Below, piece after piece: positions 45,994-56,140 of a stretch of DNA of 64,000 nucleotides. The position numbers and the translations under genes are program-made. Origin of the DNA: Thuidium tamariscinum. Taxonomy: Eukaryota > Streptophyta > Bryopsida > Hypnales > Thuidiaceae. Below the pieces are notes generated by a model that saw only the letters and a list, made by a program, of their open reading frames with translations, was not told where the DNA came from and searched no databases. The stretch covers positions 24,816,347-24,880,346 of the forward strand of contig OX344753.2 in the NCBI GenBank assembly GCA_947034885.2, in the 5' to 3' direction. Position 1 is the first letter of the stretch, and each line of letters opens with the position of its first letter.

Positions 45994-48050
45994 GCAATTA
46001 GACATGGTTTTTGAACAAGGCAGCATGCTCTCAGACCATTGGACTAGCTCAATTCCACATACCTCGATTGCAAATCAGTGTAATGCAGACTATTCGATTT
46101 TAATTAAATTCTATCCTTAACATTAATTCATACTTAAATAATTCAAATGGTCAATGATATCCACAGAATCACACATCTACTAGACTTGGAATTAAAATAA
46201 ATTCACAACACTTCATTTGACTATCAGATTTACATTTATCAAGTAGACATGGGAAGGAAACAATTACAAAGTTTACTCATCTTATTTCCACACCATGTGC
46301 TAATCAAGTAGACTGTAAGTATACACACATACACATTGTTCACATATAATTATAGAGTTAACCAGTCCAATAGACCAACACTTACCACCATCCAACATCC
46401 GCACAAGGCACCTTGCTCAATTAATTCGTCAAGTTCCAGCGCAGCTAACATCAGCTTTTTCCATTATTCAGTTATTCAATTATTGATTTCTATTCTTGCA
46501 ATCTTGCACACATACTAAATTGCTAATTGTAACTATGCTAGCACTTCCAGCCACCTGCTGTTCTATCAACTTGACTTCCATACACCTTCCCAGACTAAAA
46601 TCTCTAACTCCATTATACAAACTACTAGATACTGAGAATTAATTTAATTGTAAGAAAACTGTGAGTTTGCTCTGGTAATTAGACAAAGTCTGCAAACATC
46701 AACAAGGCTACAAATACACACACACACTCAAGCAAGTTGACAAATGGACCAGAAAACAAAAGAGCTCACAGCCACCTGCTGTCTGAGCTTTAAACAATTA
46801 GACAAAAGCAATTGCACAATGAAAGCTTGGAAATATATTGACAATTCGAAAATGAAGTACACGGTGAGTCATACCATCTGTATGCACTGAGTTCAAAACA
46901 ATTAGACCTTTGGACATATAGTCCCAAAACTGAAGACAACTCTTCACTACGAGGTGTGTTTGGCAAATTGACCTTCCAATTCTTAGATAGTTCTTTCCAA
47001 ATCTAGTTGACTCCTACCTTTTTAATTCTTGTTTAAAAACTGTGAGTCTATTAAACTTAGAAATGGAAATGAAACCAATTGTAAACTCTATTCACACTTG
47101 GGAAGACAAATTGACATTAAAAATGAAAAAAATTGCGTTCACAATCTCACAGATCTTATTCATAACTAAATTGTTTTTATAATTTTGACTATACTGCTTG
47201 CAATTTAGTTTTCTATCTTCTCCTAATTGGATTCTAAAAATTAATCTCTACAGAACTTTCCAATTAGTTCTGTAGAGATTAATTTTTAGAATCCAATTAG
47301 TTTCCTACACTTCCACAGCTTTAATATTCATCAAAATATAACAATTCCGCTCAGATTCTAAAACTGTTAAATTCACAAACATTCCAAAATAGGAAGAATT
47401 AAATTCATCACTCAAATACAGACACACTCATCCCGACTAGGATACAAACACAAGCAAGCAAAATAAACTCACACACAAAACACAAATAAAACAAATATAG
47501 CACAACTAGCTGGGACACGCATTGGTATACTCTCAACAATGGGTCCAAGAAATGAAACTCAAAATCAGACCAAATAGGAACCAGGATGATGAAGATTAAC
47601 CGCCTCAACCAACTCAGCTGAACTTCCCATTTCAACTAAAATTCTAGGACGAACTAAGCACCACATTACCTACTTGGACCCTTGATTCGACATCCAAATT
47701 GGAAATGCAACCACACCATAGATTGATCCAACTAGGAATAGCTTACCAACTAACTTAACTGGATTGCACTACCACTATCCAAATTAGAATCCACAACTCA
47801 AAACAATTACCATCAACCACAAACACACTTAATAACAAAAAGGAAAAATTATCTCAGAGAGAAAATCAACTCAGATTGACACAAAGAACTGAACTTGGCT
47901 TAAACTCAAAACAAATCAACTCCAAATTGATGAAAAATATTGCTAAAATTCCGAAAATTACCACACAACTTTACAATTAGGTACCCAAAATCCAAAATTT
48001 GGTTACAAAACTCAACAAAAAAGTGCAAAAAATCTATCCAACTCGATTAT
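45994..48050 (-). repeat. Continuation of the CAATTAGAC-type repeat after LTR D
   Basis: It carries motifs like CTACTAGACTTGG, CAAGTAGACTG, CCAATAGACC and CAATTAGACAAA, plus a repeated AGCCACCTGCTGT (near 46550 and 46770). No gene is seen. Together with 40260-42488 it appears to be one old repeat interrupted by LTR D. Confidence 0.45.
47223..47300. repeat. Perfect 34-bp inverted repeat with 10-bp loop
   Basis: Arms 47223-47256 and 47267-47300 are exact reverse complements (outer ends CTAATTGGATTC / GAATCCAATTAG). The loop is TTTCCAATTA. It could be a recent foldback insertion or a local inverted duplication; the absence of any mismatch argues for youth or ongoing conversion. Confidence 0.9.
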
Positions 48051-48566
48051 CTACACATGGTGACATTGCCATGGATTGCACTGCATCTATAGGTCATTTT
48101 TCTTCTTTGTTTTCTCCATTATTGAGTATTTTACATTGTATGAGTTGTACAAAATCCTAACTATTATCCTTTCATAATCTCTATAGGTTTGCCCATCTAT
48201 GCTTGTCGCGCTACTAGACACTATGTAGTAGCGTTGGAAGAGGGTAAGTCCTTTTCTGAAGCCCTATTTGCTATGTTGATTGCATCAATTCCACTTCAAA
48301 GGTACAATTGAAGATCTCTTCACCTCTTCAAATTGATCTTGATGATGAAGAGGTACTGAACTATTGATGCACCGTATACCAAAGAAATCATGATTTGGTA
48401 AATAAATTTATCTTTAATCTTCTTAATTGTTACTTTGAGGCAACTTCTTTTATACATAGTTCTCATATTTCTTCAATCTTATTTTGTAGGCAAGGTGACT
48501 ATTCTTTGGAAATCTGGCATCCTTCCGTAGTTCCTCTAAACCTTTTCAACTACTAGTGTATAATGA
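48051..48566 (+). other. Non-coding DNA with one exon-like scrap
   Basis: A short frame at about 48190-48246 is bounded by AATCTCTATAG and GAGG|GTAAGTCC, good splice-site matches. The frame is only about 19 codons and no product is recognised. It may belong with the fragment at 48567-48752. Confidence 0.2.
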
Positions 48567-48752
48567 AGTACAATAGCAGTGCATCTTGAATCTCATGACC
48601 CTAAATTGTCTTCCAAAGCCCGTAAGGTAGATCCATGTGTTTTGACATATATAGATGACTCCACTAAAGAGTCTAGTGATGAGTCATCACAAAGTGATGA
48701 AAGCTTTGCATCTAGATCCTCTAGCTATACTCTTCATGAATCTACTCCATAA
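48567..48752 (+). pseudogene. Unrecognised acidic, Ser-rich C-terminal fragment
   Basis: A 61-codon open stretch follows an in-frame TGA and ends with TAA at 48750-48752. It contains KARKVDPCVLTYIDD, then a low-complexity tail STKESSDESSQSDESFASRS. The protein-like first part and acidic tail suggest the end of a real gene or transposon protein. There is no ATG at its start, so it would be an exon or a remnant. Family unknown. Confidence 0.3.
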
Positions 48753-49007
48753 GCTTGTCTACTATATTTCTACATATGTTTAATATTTAATTATAGCATG
48801 ATATATTATATTTTTCTATAATGTATTATTTCCTTACCTTTTGCTGTAATCAAGAAGCTTCAATTGCCTAAAAAAAGTTTGTTATATAATTGCAATTCGC
48901 CTTGCCTTTGAACCACGGTCATAGGTCTTTATTTTCAAAATTACCAAAAAAATATGCCAGTAATTGGAGGCTCTTAGGCTCATAGGCTCACAAGCTCAAC
49001 TAGGTCA

Positions 49008-49659
49008 TTGCAAGAAACACTTACCGGTTTTGTTTTAAAATGGCCTATTTCCATGAGTCTTGTGACTTTTGGAATAATTTTTTAAAATAAAATAAAATAT
49101 GGATAATTTGAAGAAAAATGAGAATATTATGTCTCTAAAAATTCAAATCCAAAAAAATTTATCTCTAAAAGTTATGCACAAAAAAAAGAAAATGAAAAAT
49201 ACAATGAAAATAAACACTTTTTCTTTGATTTTTTAAAAATAGTGAAAAAATTCAAAAAAATAAAATTCAAAAAAACATTTTTTCTAACTTAAAGGTGATT
49301 CTCCTCCAACAAATTTCATCTTCAAAAACAATATTTTGTGCTCTATACAAATGTACCTTGGTAGTGCACTTTGAGCACATGTGGAAGTTGGATAGTTTAG
49401 TATTTTCAAAAAATGGGACTAAATCACCCACCCACCCCCCAAAATGGCCAAAGTAGACACCCAATCGGAGTCAGTTTAAAAATAGTAAAATAATTTTAAG
49501 AAAATTTAAAAAATTACACAACATGTAAAACTTTTGTGTTCAACTGTTCACCTTCATTCTAAATTTCGAATCAAAAAAACTAAAGATGAAAAATTTATGA
49601 GCAAAAAACTACCTGGTAAAGGTCATGGGTACCAAAAAAAGGACAAGTGTTTCTTGCAA
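49008..49659 (-). mobile_element. TIR DNA element, 652 bp, copy 2
   Basis: The ends TTGCAAGAAACACTT and their inverse match the element at 2331-3053, here in the opposite orientation. TCA is duplicated on both sides (49005-49007 and 49660-49662). It is non-coding. A 3-bp duplication is seen in the PIF/Harbinger and CACTA superfamilies; the ends do not decide between them. Confidence 0.8.
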
Positions 49660-51109
49660 TCACTTAGCTACCCCCGTTACTAAGTTACAATAAGAAGGGA
49701 CAATAATTGTGTATGCTATAAAATTTGGTTGTATATTGGAATTATGTAAAGGCTAGATCTTGCTAAAATGTAAGGTCTTTAAGAGCATGTCAAGTTCAAG
49801 ATATTGAATCTAAGATACCTTTACAGTTACAAAGTGACATTAGTTGCTTAATGTGAAACACCTTGACACTTCTTTCAACGAACCAATTTTAAAAAAGGTT
49901 ATTTGTTTTGAGAATGAATTTTTAACCAATCTAGACTACATGCAATAACTTTGGTTTATACTATGATGTAATAGACTAGTAGACTACAATATATATATAT
50001 ATAATATCAAAATTTTTAAAAATACTTGTACTTGATGTGAATTTTCTTCACATTTTCTTTAAAGAATTTACACTAATTTTTCAATTTTTCACCAAAAAAT
50101 TGGAATTTTAATGACTTATAGAAAACGTGTGATTCCATATTTGCAAAATAGATAAAATAAAATATTAGAATGTCTTCATGTATAGAATTCCATGATGGCA
50201 TCAAACTCACATAATGGCATCAAATAGAATAAAGTATTGGAAGGCCCAAAATGTGTAGTCATGGCTTGTCCAATGTTCAAGGAGAGTCACTAGTTAGTTC
50301 ATTACAGTCAATACGTAAAATTGGAAAAAATCCCAGTTATAATTTAAAAATATAAAAAATATATTAAGAAGCCGACTATTCTAACTCCAATTAGAAGTTT
50401 TATATATATCTATAGAAATTCTGATTGGAGTTAAGAATAGAAAAAAACTCAACTTAACACTTGAAGACTCAGTTCAATATAGGAATCGGAGAGAAACATC
50501 TAATAAAGTCTTGAGAAATCCTAAACGATTGGCCCCTACTTTGAAGGTTATGATAGTCACAGTGGAAATCAAAAAATATTCCTCTTAGATGTTTTTTTAT
50601 TGTTCTTTAAAAAGTGATGGTGGAGTTCCATAAAAACAAAGAGAACAAATCATCAATTTGGCTTATACAATCTAGTCAACCACCAAGTCAACCAAGGGTG
50701 AGACTAGAGGTAAAATTCCACTTAGGCTCGTGAAAACTTCCAAAAAACCTCATTACTTTGTACCAAGTGTTAAGAGCTACTGTTGTAGATAAAGTGTTTT
50801 TTGGTTGTTTTTTTTCATTCTGGTGCTAGATTGCACTAAAAAAATAATTTGGCTAAAAAATGGCAACAATCCATGAAGGTCTATGCCATGAAACTTGGAT
50901 TTCAGAAAAATCTTAGATAAAATAACTAGATAGTCGATGAAACCAAAGTTATGAACACAAGGTGTGTGCTAAAATGGTATTTTCCATTCAATATGTAGAT
51001 GAATGTTGAAATTTGGAGCACCACTATGAGTCTATCAATGACATTTTATATCGCCACTTGGGCACTTCATAAAATATATACATATATAAATATAAATCCC
51101 CGTTGTAGA
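49660..51109. other. AT-rich non-coding DNA with a small hairpin
   Basis: No gene is seen. An inverted repeat at 50376-50440 pairs CTATTCTAACTCCAATTAGAA with CTATTCTTAACTCCAATCAG (inverse of the right arm) around an AT-rich loop, with a few mismatches. It is possibly a decayed foldback element. Confidence 0.5.
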
Positions 51110-51560
51110 TGCTTTGACCTTGCGACACCTATGCAGGTGCATGCGGTCTTGCTCAGCTCGTAAGTTATGCTTATTTTAAGCCCCCCTCTCCCCCGCCCAC
51201 GGACCCCATCACGGAGTGCAGACAGTCATCTCACCGGTGGGCCCATCGGAAGCTAACTGTAGCTCTGTCTGCACCCAGCCAAGCCAAGTCTGTCGGCGAG
51301 CTCCGACTGCTGCTCCCGTGCCCGACTAACTTAACTGAAAGCGAGCTTACTGGGCAGGACGTTTCTCCTCGCCGGACAGGACGTTCTGACGTCCTTTCGA
51401 AACCAACTTGTGAGTTAGAGACGCGTGTCACGCACTCCATGCGAGAAAAAATATTGTTGCACCTTGCTTCCGTCGCTGTTTCCTGGACTTCAATTCTGTG
51501 GCGCACTCACTTTCGGCCTCATTAAGCTACATGCCACGAGGTCAATATGCCCACAATCCG
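51110..51560. other. GC-rich island resembling the LHT upstream region
   Basis: This is an isolated GC-rich stretch in AT-rich DNA. CTGTCTGCACCCAGCC, AAGTCTGTCGG and CTGCTGCTCCC appear in the same order as CTGTAACCAGCCAAGTGGAC, CAGTCTGTCGG and TTGCTGCTCCG at 55715-55800, just upstream of the LHT gene. It may be a duplicated promoter or 5' region without its gene, or part of a repeat. Frames on both strands are short and not convincing. Confidence 0.4.
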
Positions 51561-51591
51561 GGGAGTTCTGTAGAAATTTCGGAGAATTCCT

Positions 51592-53067
51592 AAGGGGCGG
51601 TTTATACTTGGGGCCGGATTGAAGGCCGGTCGGAAGTCTTCAAGTTTGAACCAATAGGGTCACTCAATTTCTCCAAATTCGGCCCACAGGGTTTATACTT
51701 GGGGCCGGTCAGAACTACAACTCATCCTACGTGTCGCCTTAGGTGGCATGGTTTTAGCGCCAAACCATCTGGCCCCAAGGGAGTAATCGGGACGAGGTTT
51801 GGGGTGGCCGGAACTCCCATCTAGGGCCGGATTGGAACCAAATAGGGCTCCTCCGTTGGATTGTACGAATCACAACCGTCGATTAATAGAATTTATTTTT
51901 TTATTTTATTTATAATTTTAATAAACTCCTTCATCAATCGCTTAAATTTTCATTCTGTATGTGCCACTTCGAAATTGTCGTAGAGAGGTACTTTGTTTGT
52001 CTTCGCTGTACCGCCAAGGGCTCGATTGGGCTTTTTTCTTGCTTGAGGGGTTGTGGGATTTATGATGTTCAACTAATTATTTAAATAATTCTAATTCAGA
52101 TAATTATTTAAATAATTCTAATTCAAATAATTATTTAAATAATAATAATAATAACATGATAATAATTTTTCAAAAATTCAAAAATTCAATTAACCTCAAA
52201 TGTTCTTAAAAAAAATTGTTTAACTATTTGAATAAATTTAATTATTTACTTGCTAAAAGCTACCATTAAAAGTAGTTCATATTTCTCTATTTCATTTTTT
52301 GGATGTGAAAGGAAGTTCTTATAGACTAAAGAACACATCATTTGGATACTGTATTATATTTCTATATTCCAAAATAGTTTAAGCAAAATATGGTAATCTC
52401 CTTTTCAAGCTACCATTTAAAATCTTATTGACTTTTCAAGGAAGTTGAACTCTTTCAAGCAATTTTCAAAAAATTGTAGAAAGAATAGAATTGAATTTGG
52501 CATTTAACCCAAGTCATTATATATTTTGGCGTAAATCAATTTTGTAAATTAGTAGCACATTAAATCCTCCATTTCCCTTTTAAACATCTAAGAGCTCTTT
52601 CTATGGCCATTTTAGTGCTAGATTGTATGAAATTTCAATGAGTTTTTTTCCTTAGTAGTTCATCTTATAGATCTTTGAATGGACTCATTAGATTTGTAGC
52701 ACCTCCCACTAATTTGCAACGTAAAATTTTTGTAGAAAAATAATATTTTTATTTTTGAAGTAAAATAAATAGGAAGAAAATAAAAAAACAAAAACAAATG
52801 TTTTTTGTTTATTTTTCAATAAAGATTAGAGGATTTGAAAAGATAAACGTGCATATTTTTAAGTTTTTATTTATTTTTTAATTGATTTTATTGAGCATTG
52901 AGAAAATTCAAGAGCACATGAATTAGAAATTGGGCCCTAGAGTCCGGCCCAAGGGATTCATATTAATTGGGGCCGGATGGGAAAATTGGGGCCGGATTGA
53001 AGGCCGGATTGAAGGCCAATCCGGCCGACCTTCCATCCAGCCCTAGGCCCAATATAAACTAGCCTTT
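51592..53067. mobile_element. TIR element with GGGGCCGG subterminal repeats (~1.48 kb)
   Basis: The left end AAGGGGCGGTTTATACTTGG and the right end, read inverted (AAAGGCTAGTTTATATTGGG), are imperfect inverted repeats. Both ends carry GGCCGGATTGAAGGCCGG copies, and TTTATACTTGGGGCCGG also recurs at 51691. The interior is AT-rich, with a ~27-bp tandem repeat containing AATTATTTAAATAATTC at 52072-52150. No coding sequence and no clear target duplication. Confidence 0.5.
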
Positions 53068-53470
53068 AGCTTCTTGAAGGTGCCTTGGATTTTTAAAATT
53101 TTATCCGAAAGTAAGCCTACAAAGTGCAAACTTAGTTAGTTGACATCCCCCATTTTCTAATGTAATTCGGCTATTAGCCAACTTTTTGCTTTTCCATTTG
53201 GCATCTATCCTAAATTTTTAAAATGGAGCTAGTATTTTTAGTTTTGTTGGTGAATTTGTATTCAATCTCCATTTGTTTTCCTATTGTTTCCTTTTAAGGT
53301 ATCTGTGGCATTTACTAATTATACTCCCCATTTTTTTTCCTATTTTTTTCTTTTAAGGTATTTAGATTTTGAAAATTAGAAACAAAGTTTTTTCTACTAT
53401 GACTTTGCAAACGCAAAGTTCATTTTCTCAAAAAAATTATAACAAAATCTTTATGTATCCCACAACTTCC
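53068..53470. other. AT-rich non-coding DNA
   Basis: A CCATTT..TTTTAAGGTAT phrase occurs twice (near 53270 and 53330). Nothing else is seen. Confidence 0.5.
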
Positions 53471-53673
53471 CACTACAAAAGAATGGGGTCTTTTAAGTCA
53501 TGTCCTAGACATCATGTCTTTTAAGTAATGTCTTTTAATATGTCTTTTAAGTAAAATTTTACTAAAAAGACTATCTTTTCAATAAAATTTTACTTAAAAG
53601 ACACATTAAAAGACATTACTTAAAAGACATGATGTCTAGGACACTACTTAAAAGACCCCATTCTCTTGTAGTG
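53471..53673. mobile_element. CACTA-type foldback MITE, 203 bp, 3-bp TSD
   Basis: This is an almost complete palindrome. Arms start CACTACAAAAGAATGGGGTC on the left and CACTACAAGAGAATGGGGTC on the right, read inverted. They run about 95 bp each with few mismatches, with TTTTAAGT repeats inside. TCC is duplicated at 53468-53470 and 53674-53676. It is the intact relative of the truncated arm at 5516. Confidence 0.92.
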
Positions 53674-54533
53674 TCCTCAAATTTATTATTCGTTTTACAA
53701 TTTGGCTTTGGATTCTACAAAAGATTTCAAATATACAATCTTCTTCTTGCCCTTGCTTGTCTCTATTGACAAAAAATAGTAATCTAAACATTCTTTTATA
53801 ACTATTGATTATTAGTCTATGAAATTTATCTTCTACTCAAAATAATCATTATATGTATTTATAAGAAAAAAATCTAATAGGAAGATAAAAAAATTCCATC
53901 ATAATTGTTTGTTAAAGAAATCAAAGTCCAAAAGAGACCCCTAAATTCTTGAAAGGCTTAATTCCTAAAGACTCAAGGCCATTTTTCTGGGAAAAAATAC
54001 TCAAAAGTGCCATTTTTGCTGCACTCATCTAAAACTAGTATAAGACGATAAGAGCTAGATTCATAGAATTTCTTGGTCCCCTTCATTACTTTAGATGCTT
54101 ATAGACAAAGATATGAGATTACCATACACCAATACTCCAAATCTCCAATTCATTGTTCAAAATAGAGTATACTAATAAAATTTTCTATATTTACGTCTGA
54201 AAAATTTCTTAGAAATTCTATACACAGTCGGCTACCCGCTGTAAAAAAGGCATGCAAAACGGTAATTTTCCTAAATACTCCAAAGGTAGATGGTCTTATC
54301 ATTGAGAATTTTTTTTCCTACTTGGTCCATTTCTGAAAATTTCCTTTTTTCATTTGGAACCACTTCCAAAATCAATTGGCCAACTTGCTACTAACTGCTA
54401 GTACTGAATATACCTAGTGAATACAACGAAAGTCCGATAATAACCCCCATGTGCGGGATCTCGATAAAAGTAGAGCAACGAGTCGATTGTGGAGGCCTAG
54501 CCAAGGGTGATAGTAAGAAAAACAGACCCCCTA
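53674..54533. other. AT-rich non-coding DNA
   Basis: No gene, repeat structure or RNA gene is recognised. Confidence 0.5.
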
Positions 54534-55480
54534 TTTTGTGCCATGCTAATTCTATTATTAACCCCTAAAGGACCAACATGCCTTTTTTGGCAACATAGCA
54601 ATTTTGGGCAGGTACGTGTGGCTATAGATTTCCATATTTTGGAACCAAAATTTAATAGAAGGTGTGGACAAGGAGTATCTTTAAAGCCCAACAATTTTCG
54701 TGACTTTTGACTACATGGTTGAAAAGTTATCGCATAAAACGTTGTTTATTTCACAACTCGGGCAGTTTGGGCAGATCAGAAAAAATCACTTTTTTTGGAA
54801 ATAAAAATTTGAAATTGGTTTTATAGATTTATATATACATGTAAAGCTTTGAATCATTCCATTTGGATTAATGAGTCAAAAGTTATGAAGGATTTTAGTT
54901 TGCGGGTAGTTATGGATTCTCTTCTCTAAAATAAACTTTGAAGTCCTTTATTTTACTCAATTTTCAATATTTTTGAAAAAAAATAAAAACATTGGTTGTA
55001 GATTGTTTATTACAATATTTGAACCATTGGGATTGGCATTTTTCAATTCAATAAATAAATTGTTATCATTTTTGTATTTTGAATCATTCTCTACTTCTTT
55101 CTTCTTACTATTTTTTTTGTACATGTTGTACAATTCCAAATGATATGAAAAATTTCAAGCATGTAGCCAACTTGAATTGGAAAATGAATCCCAAGAGTTG
55201 CAACCATTTTGGACATTTTTGCATACAAATGTGGCCTTCTGAAGTGCAACTGCCCGGATTTTCGCAGTGGAAAAAAAATGATTTTTGTAACTTCAAACAC
55301 TAATATCTTGCAATCTACATGGCGTAAATTTCTGAAACTTTTCCTAAATCTTCCCAAACTAGTGCACTAAGAGATCTTACGGTTACATGTGTCAAAAAAT
55401 GTTTTTTTTCTGAAATTTGGTAGCTCTCCTAAAAATGACAGTTTTGGAGCAGTTTTGGTGAAAACATAGTTGCGGTCCTT
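54534..55480 (+). repeat. Dispersed repeat, copy 1 (upstream of the LHT gene)
   Basis: It matches 61790-62975 in the same orientation. Shared segments include CCTAAAGGAC, TTTTTTGGCAACATA, TTTTGACTACATGGTT, GAAAGCTTTGAATCATT-like stretches, TAGAT(T)TATATA, ATGAAAGTTATGA-like sequence and TGGTGAAAACATAGTT. The many short frames here are not genes. Confidence 0.65.
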
Positions 55481-55639
55481 TAGGTTAACACATTTTTGAG
55501 CGACTTTGGGAGCTCAGATTGCAAATATGAACTTAGAATTTGCAAATTTTACCAAGAGTTGGAAATAGAAAGTTCTTGTGTTTTCCCAAGGATAAAAACC
55601 GAGATAAAAACGAGGCAAAACGGCCTCCACAATCGGCTC

Positions 55640-56140
55640 ATTGCACTAGTATACCGTAGAGTGGACCGATTCTTCTCCCGGACCGCGTACAGATAGTGAA
55701 GTCAATGAGTCCATTGTCTGTCTGTATTCTGTAACCAGCCAAGTGGACTCAGTCTGTCGGATCCGCCTCTCGATCGATCGAGTTGCTGCTCCGCCACAAA
55801 CCTCAGTGCCCACAAGGCCACAATCACAACACTGGAGTGAGGTGGAGCACAGGCACCGTCGTCCTGTAGGTCCGGCCCAGTTGGACTTTCGAGTCCAGAA
55901 CGCGAATTAAGTTGGATGCCCGATCGGGTGCGGCCCTATTGTGTGTCAGTTTGCAGTGTTGCGCATTCCAAGTGTGGCCTCCTGCCTGGTATCGCCTTTT
56001 ACGAGGCGGGCGGATTTCTGCACGTGGTACTGCATGACAAGTGCTCATTCGTGTTTGCTGGCAACTGGAAGTGGGAGGCTCGATCAGTGCGAGCGTATTG
56101 AGCAGTCGATCAGTGCGGAAAATTTATTGCCGGGTGAGGG
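55640..56140 (+). promoter_or_regulatory. GC-rich 5' region of the LHT gene
   Basis: The base composition changes sharply to GC-rich about 500 bp before the proposed start codon and falls again after the first donor site. This fits a promoter and 5' untranslated region, as is common for plant housekeeping-type genes. No clear TATA box was found, so the transcription start is unknown. Several short frames on both strands are compositional. Confidence 0.4.
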
